Of a DNA stretch of 64,000 nt, positions 16,418 to 25,350 are shown piece after piece. The stretch lies in assembly GCF_900187605.1 (NCBI RefSeq), contig NZ_FYEA01000009.1, positions 269,665 through 333,664 of the forward strand, written 5' to 3'. The notes under the pieces are model-generated. The model was not told the origin of the DNA and did not search any database. It saw only the letters and a list, made by a program, of their open reading frames with translations. Position numbers and translations under genes: made by a program. Numbering within the stretch: position 1 is the stretch's first letter; every line of letters starts with the position of its first letter. The stretch is from Pseudomonas sp. Irchel 3H7 (GTDB lineage: Bacteria > Pseudomonadota > Gammaproteobacteria > Pseudomonadales > Pseudomonadaceae).

Positions 16418-19400
16418 ATGGGTGTCATGGAGCAATATGTTGACGAGTTTGATTTTATTTCCGCCGATGAATACTCCGCGTTAAAGCGCGCATTCAAGGC
16501 GTTTTCCGCTTCTGCCGAATATGCAATGTTGGTGGCGCTTTACGAGCAGGCCGGACTAGCCACCAGCCTCGCTGAAAAGCTGCAGGTTGTAACACTCTTT
16601 CTGGAAAATTTTGAACGCTTGGCAAAGCGTAACTCAGCGCCCGCAATAGCGTTGATCGATACCGTCGAAGAACAATTGCGCGCTTACATCGCCCGCTTGG
16701 CAGGCACTGTAAACATGCTCAGTGACGTGCCCAGTCCGATACCCGCAGTCATGCACTTCGTCTGGGTGGGTGGCAGTGAGGTTGGCAATATCCAGCGCGA
16801 TTACATGAACATCTGGCGTCAGGTGCTGGCTGCCGAGAATTACCAGTTCAATCTCTGGTACGACAGCGATGCGTTACTGGCTTTCGAAATGAATCGGGTT
16901 ATATCCGACAGCGCCAGAGTTGCTGCAATGGAGTCTGGCGGGGACACCGTGAGCAACCCCGATGAACTTGCAAAGATGATCGAAGATCGTGCGCGTGTAT
17001 TAAAGCGCGAGATGTTCGAGTACCTGCAACAACCGCAATGGCAAGGGAAAGCTGATCAGGCCCGGATCGACCTGATGGTGCGCGCTTACGGCAAAGACCG
17101 CACGACGCTGGAAGCCTTCCGTCAACGCTGCTTGCAAAGCCATCAGCAAATGGCCGGCAGCGACTTGCAGTTGCGTGATGTTCGACGGGAGTTCGCCGGG
17201 CACTTTCTAGAGGATGTCTATCAGCGCGAAGTGGCAATGCGCGGTAACTTTGCGGCGGCAAGCGATGTTGTTCGCTTGCAGGCCGAATATGCCGAGGGTG
17301 GTCGTTACAGCGACATGGATTATCTGCCGCCGCTGGCTGACAGACTGGGCGGTGTCGACATCAGCGGGTTCAGTGACGAGCAACGGCTGGGGGTGTTGCA
17401 GCTTTTGCTCAATCATGATGAAACGTTGATGCCCGGTCGCGACCGCCTGCGCTACGCCGATCACACGGACACTTTGCCTGCCGCACATCGCGAGGCACTG
17501 CTGGTCTTTGCCCGCAGCAAGCCCGGCGTCAAGCATATATTTGTCGCACCGCGTGAAGTCGTCAGCCCGCAACACGGTCTGCGAATGGGCACGCAATTCA
17601 GCAGAGAGATGAACGCTTATCTGCTGGCACAGCCGCAAAGCGAGATGACGCTCGCGGTCATGCAATTGATCCGCTTCAACTATGACTGCCTGCAGGCCGT
17701 TGAGCAGGCGGCCATCGCGTCGTCGGTAGACTGGTCACAGACTGAACGATTGCTCGATGTCATAGAAAACGTCATGAACGAGAAAATCGAGCAGGGGCAA
17801 CTGACGCGCACGCTGCAGGATTTTCTGGGTAAGTTGAGCGAGGCGATTTTAAGCTACTACCGTGATGGTATTCGCGTCGGATCGCGCGGCACTATTGCGC
17901 TTACCGGACCCGGTGCAGCGGTGACCGGGCTGAAAAATTACGTCGAGACTCACCTCCTGCCGCACAACGAGGTTACGGTTCAGGAGCGCTTGCGACTGGC
18001 CGAGGGTTACAACGTGCAGACCGAGGAGGAAGCGATCTCCGGTTGGACCGTCAATGATGACGCCGAGCAATGGCTGGCCAAAGAGCAGGAAAAGTGGAAA
18101 ACCGGCAAACTCAAATCACGCTATACCGGGCAACTGGCGGATCTGCTTCAGCCGCAACAGACGCTGACGTTTAAACAAGGCTGGCCCGTAGTCGGCGGTA
18201 AAGCGGTGCTGCTGACGTCGGTCCTGCAACAATTGATGGATGATCTGGGCGAACCCTTTGTGCGAGCCATGAGGGACAAACTCAGCGGTGACATCAGCTT
18301 CACCAAAGCCTTTTCCATCGGCTTTGAAAATCGTCAGTTGATCCTTGCGCAACCTGTGCGCGAGCTGCCCGTTTCCCAGGGCGCCGAATCCTCAAGCAAC
18401 CTCAATGAACTGCTCAGCCGCATCGCCCATGATTCTCTGCCGCTGGAACAACTCAGCCCGTTGGTGCGCGTCATGCTCGGGGGGATTTTCGGCGCGACAA
18501 GTCTGGACGACGCGAGCTTTGCCAGCGTCTGGCAAACCGTGCGCGACCTTGCTGTCGAGACTGACGGCGACGGTACTTTCGCTCGCTATGATGCGGTTGA
18601 AAAAGCCCTGCGCCAGCGGCAGTCGCCCGACTTCGAGGCCGGGCTGGCGCGTGGACAAGCGCATGACGTCCTGACAGCCCGCGAACTCAAGGTTCAGGCA
18701 CTGTTTGAACCCTTGACCTTGCGCCAATGGGGCGAACGTATCGGGCAGATCAATCACACGGCGCAAGGCGAGTTCCGCTCGCGGATTCTCCAGCGCAGTG
18801 CGCAGGTGCGCGAGATATTCTTCGAGGCCGGCGCGACCTCGGCCCGGCAGCTGTCGCAGGATTTGCTGATGCACACGCCCAGTGATCCGGGGCGCCGGTG
18901 TTATCCGCTGGCGTTGCTGATGGGCGCAGCGGTGGCTGCCGGTGAGTCGGCCGAACGGACACTGGTGGGACATGTTGCCACGGCCAACATCAACCACCAG
19001 CAACCCAGTTCACAGGCATTGCTCAGTGCGTTGAATGAACTGCGAGCCTTGCCTGCCAGTGCCATTGGTGACTCCCGTGGCTTGCAGAGTCTGGACTCGG
19101 TCATACAGACACTGGAGGCGAAAAGTGCAGCCACCGTCCTGTTGCTCGACACCGGCGATCACGCCCTGCTGGTGGCCAAAACGCAGGCAGGAGGTCAATT
19201 CGTCTACCGGTTCTATGATCCGAACTTTGCCATTTATGCGTTCGCCGAAAGCGCGCAGGTGAAACTTGGCGTTGAGCGTTATATGAGCGCTGGCGACAGT
19301 GCACTGGCCAGGCTCTACGGTCTGGGCGACATGGCCGGGGCGCGATTCAACGTGATCGAGTTGAACACTGAGGCAATGGCGGCCCGCACGCTATCGACGG

Positions 19401-22400
19401 GTTTGCCCCTGGACAGTTTTTTGCGCATTCCTTCGCGTGATTCACGCAGTGGCCCAGTCTGGGCAAAGCAGGCCGTGGCGCGCCAGCGTTCGCTCAGTGA
19501 AAACGCGCGGATGGGTGCCAGCCTGGCGCAAGTGGATGCGCGCTATTGGGCGCAGGCGTTTGCTCAGGCCATGCAGCAGTTGCGCAGTGAGCACTCGTTG
19601 GGGCGTGAATATCTGCCGTTGCTGGAAACGCTCACACCTCAGGCGGACGGTGACTTTTCGCTGACGTTGGTCGATGCACAGAATCCGCATCAAGTGCGAA
19701 CCGTGAGCACGGCCGACCCGCGCTTCACTCAGCTCAAGCAGCATCTGCATCAGAGCGTGAAGGCAGGCAAACCCAGTGGCCCGGCCGAGGCTGATGGAGG
19801 CAGCCGCTTGAGTTTCGCCTTTGCGATCCAGACGCTGATCAGCGAACTGCGCCATCGTGAATACCAGGCCGGGGATCAGTTGCCAGCCTTGTCGATTGCG
19901 CTTCAAGTCCAGGTTTACGTCAGCTATGCGCAGTTGGGTTTTGGCGTGCTCAGCGACACCGCACAGATGATCAACCTGGTGCGGCACGTGGTGGCCAGTG
20001 AACAGGCGTTGGTCCTGCGCCAATCGTCGTTGTCCGGCCGTGTGCTCGGTCGCGGGGCAACCGGCGTTGGTTTTGCGTTTTCGCTGGTCAACATCGGCTT
20101 CGACATCCATAACCTGTCACTGGCGCAAAATTACGAGCAGCGCTCGCAGTTCTCCACGTCTCTGGCGTTCAACACAATAGCGTTGGGATTGGATGTTGCT
20201 GCATTGGCGGCAGGCGGAACGGTTGGCGCAGCGGCGGCTTTTCTGTCTGTGCCGTTACTCGGCATCGGCATCGGTGCCACGGCCATCGCCAGCAATCTTG
20301 GGCAGATTGCCGACAAGGCAACAGCGGTCGGCAATCATTTGCGTGCCATCCACAACGCTTACAAACCGGGCGCTTTCACTGTCGCAGAGGGTGTATTGCA
20401 GTTCCCGCCAGAAGCCGTGATCACCCATCTGGATCTGCAGGACAGGCGGGTTAGCTTTGACAGCCAGCGCTTTTATCCATGGGGCGGCGGCGCACTCGAA
20501 TTGCCGAAATACAACGATGACCCGCAGCAGATACACCGTTCCCTCAATATCCGCCAGGCTTTCGGTCTCCCCGAGAGCGCAGCGCTGAATATCCACGGGG
20601 CCGCTTCACTGCATACCGTGGTGCTGCCTTGCACACCACTCTGCTATTACGGCTACGAATATCAACTGGGAGGCGCGGGCTATGTGTACGAGCCTCTGCC
20701 GGGAGAGCAGGTCGAGCCTCGTAACGCCAGTGAAATGCCTGAGCCAGACCTTTACTCGTACTTCAATCCGTTCGCGGCACTGGGCGATACGCTGACGAGA
20801 CATCTGGATAAGCGCATCCACACACGCTATCCGCAATTGCGCGACAGTGCGGCGGACAAGCTGGAATACGACGAGCAGGGCAACCGGCGTTTTTATCTGC
20901 ACAGCACACCCTCTTTCAAACACATCCTCTACAAACTGCATCCGGTCTATAAAGCGACAACGATCAGCGTGGTGCTGGACGAGCAGGTGCGCCAACTAGC
21001 GGTGCCGACCTTGCCGATGGAGTGCCAGCACAAGCTGTCCTACGAAATCAGCGCCACGTCAGACCGCTGCCAGCTCCGTCTGACCCCGGGACTGAAAACC
21101 GTGAAATTCAATGGAGCGACGCAATGGCTGGTGCATGCTCCTTGGGCCAGCATTGAGCAGGTCTGCTTTGATGACGTATCCACGATGGACGACGGCGCCC
21201 TGCAGACATACCTGGCGGGGCGTCAACTAACGGTCGACGGTATCGTGCTGTCGGCCTTCGAGGGGCTGATCGAACTGGCCGGGGGAGAGTTGTTTCAACT
21301 GGACTGGCAACGTCAGTCGCTGCGCCTGCTTTCCATCACCCTCAACGATGCTAAAGACAATCCGCGTGATGTCCTTGCCCATCTGCGCCAGCGAGACAAT
21401 GAAGGGCGTCTGGGCACTGGTTACGTCACGCTTCACCGGTTCAGGGTGCCGTTCAATCCGGCCAGCCACGCTGTGCGCACAACCGCTTTTTACGATGTCG
21501 CTCGAAAACGCTTGTTGTACGCGCGCGAGCTGCCGCGCGAAGTCAACGACGGCCTGATGCTGGGCGCCGCCAGCGCTGCTCATGCGTGGTTTTATCATCC
21601 CGAGCATGCCACGGTCTGGCGCGTGGCTGTGATCAGCGGCCTGGTCGTGCATCGTTATCGGTTATTGAGTGTGGAGCCCGGTACGAAAATCAGCGCTTTC
21701 GGGCAACTGGCGGACGGCACTCTGCGAGTCTCGCAGCAGTTGCTAGAACAAAAGTCCATGAATGTGCGCACGACACTGGAGTTTCATCTGACCGACCGCG
21801 AAGTGACCCTGACGGACATCCACATGTGGTCGCCCGGTCTGGAAAAATCTTTCCTCAAGCCCGAGGAGGGCACGAGAATCGCGTTTTTCCGCCATCGCCA
21901 GAAACAACGCCGTCCCTACGCAGACGAGACACTCGGTATGGCTTCGCCCATCAGCACCTGGACCTACGCGCCATACATTCACGCCCGTGCCTGGTCCTTC
22001 GATCAGTTGCTTGAGCGGGCATGGATTGCCGCGCATCACGACAGGTACTTCCCAGCAGACACCGACAGTGACGCGGACAGGGTGATGCTGATGCCTCGAG
22101 CCTCTGATCCCGCCGCTGCGCTGCTGTTTTACAGCCGGCAAAGTCAAATGCTCAGTCATGGCATAGAACTGCGTGACAACGTGCCATGGCACAAGGCGCT
22201 TGCGAAAGGTGTGATCGATGTTACGCGCGTTGGCGAAAGCTTCCTGGCCACCCAAGACGATGGGCGAATGTTCGAAGTCGACCTCGGCGCCAAGGACGAC
22301 AACTGGCTGTCCGAGCTTGATAGACCTGTGCTGAAATTTGTCGGCCTCGGCCAGCGTTGGCTGCAGCAAAACCCCGACTGGCTGACGGCATTACCGGCGC

Positions 22401-23578
22401 TTGCCATGGAATACAGCAGCGCCGCGTTTGCAATCATCGGCTTGCGTGCCCAAGCGGGTCAGACGTTTCTGCCAGTGTGGTGTATTGACGAAAAACTTGT
22501 GTTGATGGACGCCATGGGCAGCCACGAGCTTACGTTGCTGGGGCTAACGCCCGACCGGCAAGCAGTTTGGTTGCTTGATATTACTTCCGGGCAGCTGTGG
22601 CGCCAGACGCTGGTTGCTCTCGAGCAGATGCACGCGGCGTTCGGCAACGGCAGCGTGTTGCTGCATCGCCAAGCGTTGCCACAGGCCGAGCGAGTATGGT
22701 CATCGTGGGCGTTTTGCGAAGTGCTGCCGCATGGCGACGGGCTGCTCGGGCGTACCCGCGAAGGTGTGACGCTGCAACTGCAGGATCAGCAGCCGGCGCG
22801 CATTGTCGGCATGGAAAACCGCTGGTCATACGTCTCGGGCCAGACGTCTGTGCAATTGCAGGAGCGTTTAAAAAAGCTGCTGGACGGGCAAGACCATGCC
22901 GCGTTTCTTCCCGTTGAAAATACCGGCAATCGCTACCAATACTACGTGCCGAAGCTTGATCGACTATTCGAGGTGTCTGCTCGGGACGATGGAAAATGGG
23001 CTACGTTCCTTGGTACGCGTGATGCGGCCAATCCGCTGCTGTTCGACCCGATTGACCCATTGATCTTCAGCGCCGGAACGGTCGATGGCGTCTGGTTGCC
23101 GGGTAGCTACGCCCTCCGTGACGAGGAGGTCATGGTGCTGGAAGTGAGTGATGACCTCACCGAGGTACAGCCATTGCTTGCGGACAGCGTCGAACTGTTG
23201 ATTCTGACCTTCGGTTCGCGCACGGAGGGTTATCGGATATCGGCCGCAACCTGGCAGCGACTCGATTGCATCGTTGTCGATGTGCGGCGCCCATCCGCGG
23301 AGCAGGAGACGGAACCTGGCTTGTTGGTGCTGGATATGCCCGAGTGTGGGCATTGGCTGATGTCGCGGATCGATGGCCACCTGGTACTGGCCGATCCGGA
23401 CAATGGCCACAGTCTGATCGTACGCGGGATCGAGGAGCAGGGTTCATGCGAACTGGCTGTCAAAATCGCTGGCCGTCAGTACGTGTTCGCACTCGAACAA
23501 TGCTTCAAGGCTTTGGCGAGCGTGCAGGGCAATGACGCAACTGCCAGCCTGGCGGTGCTGGCTGACCATTTGCTCTGA
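16418..23578 (+). CDS. Giant multidomain cytotoxin: TcdA/TcdB-type glycosyltransferase, C58-type protease signature, TcdA/TcdB-type pore segment
   Basis: A 2386-residue putative toxin. A helical N-terminus (about 1-95) precedes a GT44-like domain with MHFVWVGG (Trp116) and the SAASD-R-DxD array Asp283, Arg286, Asp299, Asp301 (GGRYSDMDYLPPL). The spacing matches TcdB Asp270/Arg273/Asp286/Asp288. A protease-like part around 820-940 has Cys828 (RRCYPLALLMG), His915 (GDHALLVAK) and Asp934 (FYDPNFAIYAF), the C-H-D order of YopT/LifA (C58) and not the D-H-C order of the TcdB autoprotease. A hydrophobic segment near 1250-1295 (GLDVAALAAGGTVGAAAAF, VPLLGIGIGATAIASNL) lies in a TcdA/TcdB-pore-like region. 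The last 850 residues are unassigned. There is no signal peptide and no CROP-like repeats. The ATG at 16418 has AAGGA about nine bases upstream. It is monocistronic, closed by a strong terminator. Predicted to modify host small GTPases; targets unknown. Confidence 0.85.
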   Translation: MGVMEQYVDEFDFISADEYSALKRAFKAFSASAEYAMLVALYEQAGLATSLAEKLQVVTLFLENFERLAKRNSAPAIALIDTVEEQLRAYIARLAGTVNMLSDVPSPIPAVMHFVWVGGSEVGNIQRDYMNIWRQVLAAENYQFNLWYDSDALLAFEMNRVISDSARVAAMESGGDTVSNPDELAKMIEDRARVLKREMFEYLQQPQWQGKADQARIDLMVRAYGKDRTTLEAFRQRCLQSHQQMAGSDLQLRDVRREFAGHFLEDVYQREVAMRGNFAAASDVVRLQAEYAEGGRYSDMDYLPPLADRLGGVDISGFSDEQRLGVLQLLLNHDETLMPGRDRLRYADHTDTLPAAHREALLVFARSKPGVKHIFVAPREVVSPQHGLRMGTQFSREMNAYLLAQPQSEMTLAVMQLIRFNYDCLQAVEQAAIASSVDWSQTERLLDVIENVMNEKIEQGQLTRTLQDFLGKLSEAILSYYRDGIRVGSRGTIALTGPGAAVTGLKNYVETHLLPHNEVTVQERLRLAEGYNVQTEEEAISGWTVNDDAEQWLAKEQEKWKTGKLKSRYTGQLADLLQPQQTLTFKQGWPVVGGKAVLLTSVLQQLMDDLGEPFVRAMRDKLSGDISFTKAFSIGFENRQLILAQPVRELPVSQGAESSSNLNELLSRIAHDSLPLEQLSPLVRVMLGGIFGATSLDDASFASVWQTVRDLAVETDGDGTFARYDAVEKALRQRQSPDFEAGLARGQAHDVLTARELKVQALFEPLTLRQWGERIGQINHTAQGEFRSRILQRSAQVREIFFEAGATSARQLSQDLLMHTPSDPGRRCYPLALLMGAAVAAGESAERTLVGHVATANINHQQPSSQALLSALNELRALPASAIGDSRGLQSLDSVIQTLEAKSAATVLLLDTGDHALLVAKTQAGGQFVYRFYDPNFAIYAFAESAQVKLGVERYMSAGDSALARLYGLGDMAGARFNVIELNTEAMAARTLSTGLPLDSFLRIPSRDSRSGPVWAKQAVARQRSLSENARMGASLAQVDARYWAQAFAQAMQQLRSEHSLGREYLPLLETLTPQADGDFSLTLVDAQNPHQVRTVSTADPRFTQLKQHLHQSVKAGKPSGPAEADGGSRLSFAFAIQTLISELRHREYQAGDQLPALSIALQVQVYVSYAQLGFGVLSDTAQMINLVRHVVASEQALVLRQSSLSGRVLGRGATGVGFAFSLVNIGFDIHNLSLAQNYEQRSQFSTSLAFNTIALGLDVAALAAGGTVGAAAAFLSVPLLGIGIGATAIASNLGQIADKATAVGNHLRAIHNAYKPGAFTVAEGVLQFPPEAVITHLDLQDRRVSFDSQRFYPWGGGALELPKYNDDPQQIHRSLNIRQAFGLPESAALNIHGAASLHTVVLPCTPLCYYGYEYQLGGAGYVYEPLPGEQVEPRNASEMPEPDLYSYFNPFAALGDTLTRHLDKRIHTRYPQLRDSAADKLEYDEQGNRRFYLHSTPSFKHILYKLHPVYKATTISVVLDEQVRQLAVPTLPMECQHKLSYEISATSDRCQLRLTPGLKTVKFNGATQWLVHAPWASIEQVCFDDVSTMDDGALQTYLAGRQLTVDGIVLSAFEGLIELAGGELFQLDWQRQSLRLLSITLNDAKDNPRDVLAHLRQRDNEGRLGTGYVTLHRFRVPFNPASHAVRTTAFYDVARKRLLYARELPREVNDGLMLGAASAAHAWFYHPEHATVWRVAVISGLVVHRYRLLSVEPGTKISAFGQLADGTLRVSQQLLEQKSMNVRTTLEFHLTDREVTLTDIHMWSPGLEKSFLKPEEGTRIAFFRHRQKQRRPYADETLGMASPISTWTYAPYIHARAWSFDQLLERAWIAAHHDRYFPADTDSDADRVMLMPRASDPAAALLFYSRQSQMLSHGIELRDNVPWHKALAKGVIDVTRVGESFLATQDDGRMFEVDLGAKDDNWLSELDRPVLKFVGLGQRWLQQNPDWLTALPALAMEYSSAAFAIIGLRAQAGQTFLPVWCIDEKLVLMDAMGSHELTLLGLTPDRQAVWLLDITSGQLWRQTLVALEQMHAAFGNGSVLLHRQALPQAERVWSSWAFCEVLPHGDGLLGRTREGVTLQLQDQQPARIVGMENRWSYVSGQTSVQLQERLKKLLDGQDHAAFLPVENTGNRYQYYVPKLDRLFEVSARDDGKWATFLGTRDAANPLLFDPIDPLIFSAGTVDGVWLPGSYALRDEEVMVLEVSDDLTEVQPLLADSVELLILTFGSRTEGYRISAATWQRLDCIVVDVRRPSAEQETEPGLLVLDMPECGHWLMSRIDGHLVLADPDNGHSLIVRGIEEQGSCELAVKIAGRQYVFALEQCFKALASVQGNDATASLAVLADHLL

Positions 23579-23600
23579 CCGGTGAATTCGTCTGAAAACC

Positions 23601-23640
23601 AAAACGCCGCGAACGTTGTCGTTCGCGGCGTTTTAATTTT
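23601..23640. terminator. Strong bidirectional terminator between the toxin gene and marC
   Basis: A perfect 15-base inverted repeat (23601-23615 and 23620-23634) with a TTGT loop, A-run on one side and T-run on the other. It lies 23 bases after the toxin stop and 31 bases before the marC stop, so it can serve both converging genes. Confidence 0.93.
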
Positions 23641-23664
23641 GGCCGGCGCACTCGGGGGCCGGTT

Positions 23665-24267
23665 TCAGGGCACCAAATAGCCTTTGATCCCGGTAAAAAT
23701 GATCTGCGCCGCCAGGGCGCAGACAAACAATCCCATTAAACGACTGACGATCTGCAATCCCTGATCCCCCAGAATCCGCTCAATACGATTGGACAGGTAG
23801 AGCACCACGCCCACGGTGAAGCTGGCCAGCGCGATACTGATGATCGCGGTGAGCTTGTCGTCCCAATGCGGCTGGCTGACACCCATCACCAGCAAGGCAC
23901 CGATTGTGCCGGGGCCAACCGTCAACGGGATGGTCAGCGGCACAATGGTGACGTCCTGCTGCACGTTGTCGGCTTGTACCGCCGGTTTGCCCTGCGCCAT
24001 GCCCAGCGCCGAAATGAACAGCACACTGCCGGCGCCGATGCGAAACGCATCCACGGTGATGCCGAACACATCGAAAATCACCCGTCCGAACAAATACAGC
24101 AGGACGCTGGAGACCAGCGTCGCCACCGCGACCTTCCAGGCCAGCCGCCGTTGCTCCTTGCGCGAATAACCGCGGGTCAGACTGATAAAACAGGACAGCA
24201 CGAAGAACGGGCTGTAGAGCACCAGCATCTTCAGGTAAACGCTGAACAACACGTGGAGCATGGTCAT
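23665..24267 (-). CDS. MarC family integral membrane protein
   Basis: A 200-residue MarC/UPF0056 inner-membrane protein with about six hydrophobic helices. Family landmarks are YSPFFVLSCFISLTRGYS near the start, FRIGAGSVLFISALGMAQ, and TIVPLTIPLTVGPGTIGAL, the conserved P-rich loop. It ends LVP after GLFVCALAAQIIFTGIKGY. Function is unknown: a role in multiple antibiotic resistance was proposed from genetic linkage and not supported. It converges with the toxin gene and is not obviously linked to it. Confidence 0.92.
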   Translation of the reverse strand: MTMLHVLFSVYLKMLVLYSPFFVLSCFISLTRGYSRKEQRRLAWKVAVATLVSSVLLYLFGRVIFDVFGITVDAFRIGAGSVLFISALGMAQGKPAVQADNVQQDVTIVPLTIPLTVGPGTIGALLVMGVSQPHWDDKLTAIISIALASFTVGVVLYLSNRIERILGDQGLQIVSRLMGLFVCALAAQIIFTGIKGYLVP

Positions 24268-24300
24268 GTCTCGCTGGGAAGGAGAGTGGGGATGGAGTCT

Positions 24301-24345
24301 ATCAGCGCTTTGCGGGGTTGGGGTATCGACTTTTATAGCGCTGAT
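24301..24345. promoter_or_regulatory. AT-rich upstream region with a 9-base inverted repeat
   Basis: ATCAGCGCT (24301-24309) and AGCGCTGAT (24337-24345) form a perfect dyad with a 27-base spacer. T-rich DNA follows up to about 24440. It lies between marC and the first of three paralogous unknown genes and may be their regulatory region. Confidence 0.35.
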
Positions 24346-24494
24346 TGTTATTGGTTTAGTTGTTTGTTAGTTGTGTTTTTATTGCTTTGGTAAGTAGTGT
24401 TACATGTTTTTGTTTGTGGGGTGTTGGTGTCTTTGGTTATGGTCGTTTTCGCAAGTTAATGAAGGCTTGCTTAAATGATGATAAGGAATTGAAA

Positions 24495-25295
24495 GTGAAT
24501 AACCCAGTAATGCAACAACTCTATGTCGCCAACTGCATTAGTGCTTTGCAGCAATATGAAATTGATGAGGTTCCAACTATTCAAGGTCGTGGTGTTGCCC
24601 TGACCCTTAATTCGGGTGACGCCGTGGAAGCGCCGACAAAGGCGGCAGTTGTTGGCGAGGGTCTTTTGGCATTTTCTGCTCATCTGACGGATGACAATCG
24701 GACCGACGCACAAAATGCCTTTCTTTTCGCGACACTTGTAGCCAACAAGAAATTCCCGCTCGAAAGCCAGGGCCTGGAGTGGTATCTGCTGTTTCGCGAG
24801 GTCATGACCAACTCAGGCTGGACGCCTGTTACCAAGTACTACAACGATCTGGAAGTTGCGGGCACCAGCGTACGGATGGATAAACTGGTCCTGGAAATTC
24901 TCGGCTCGGTGGTAGCGGGTCTTGCGGTGCCTGGTCCTGCAACTGCGCTGATGCTGAAGACGGCGGGCGACGCCATCGCCGCTCTGAAAAAACGCGACAC
25001 CGCATTGACTCTGTATGAGCGCAATCTGCTGAACCACGGCGTTGGCGGCATCACCGCTGGCGTCTGTACCGAAGTTAATGGTGAAGCCATCATGGCCGTC
25101 GGCGCTGTGCGTTTTCTGCGTCGCAATACTTCTACTAAAGTTATGTTTGTCGATGTGGATATTCGCAATGTGAAGTTGTACACCGGTGAAACGATCTTTG
25201 CCAAGAATACCGAAGTTGCTGATAAGGCGCGCATGGCCATCAGGACTAAGCTGGGTCTGAACGTGGTATCGAAAATCGAAGAGTATGAAATCTGA
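24495..25295 (+). CDS. Unknown protein, first of three tandem paralogues
   Basis: A 266-residue protein from GTG 24495, chosen because AAGGA lies seven bases upstream; an ATG at 24459 has no ribosome site. I do not recognise the family. A block at residues 50-64 (AAVVGEGLLAFSAHL) and the following FLFATLVANKKF and WYLLFREVMTNSGW recur in the two genes downstream, so all three are paralogues. The centre has a small-residue stretch (GSVVAGLAVPGPATALML) that might touch a membrane. The C-terminal third alternates hydrophobic residues (VMFVDVDIRNVKLYTGETIF), suggesting beta strands. No signal peptide. It has its own terminator. Confidence 0.8.
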   Translation: MNNPVMQQLYVANCISALQQYEIDEVPTIQGRGVALTLNSGDAVEAPTKAAVVGEGLLAFSAHLTDDNRTDAQNAFLFATLVANKKFPLESQGLEWYLLFREVMTNSGWTPVTKYYNDLEVAGTSVRMDKLVLEILGSVVAGLAVPGPATALMLKTAGDAIAALKKRDTALTLYERNLLNHGVGGITAGVCTEVNGEAIMAVGAVRFLRRNTSTKVMFVDVDIRNVKLYTGETIFAKNTEVADKARMAIRTKLGLNVVSKIEEYEI

Positions 25296-25305
25296 TTGAC
25301 AGAAG

Positions 25306-25334
25306 AAGGGCAGTCATGGCGACTGCCCTTTTTT
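25306..25334 (+). terminator. Rho-independent terminator after the first paralogue
   Basis: AAGGGCAGTC (25306-25315) and GACTGCCCTT (25321-25330) pair perfectly around a 5-base loop, followed by T residues. It lies 10 bases after the stop and before the ribosome site of the next gene, so the downstream two genes need read-through or their own promoter. Confidence 0.88.
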
Positions 25335-25350
25335 ATTACGGAGGCCTAAC

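Noticed and set aside
16418..23578. Reading the giant gene's protease part as a TcdB-type C80 autoprotease
   Set aside because: The visible residues come in the order Cys-His-Asp with YopT-like surroundings, not the D-H-C order of C80.
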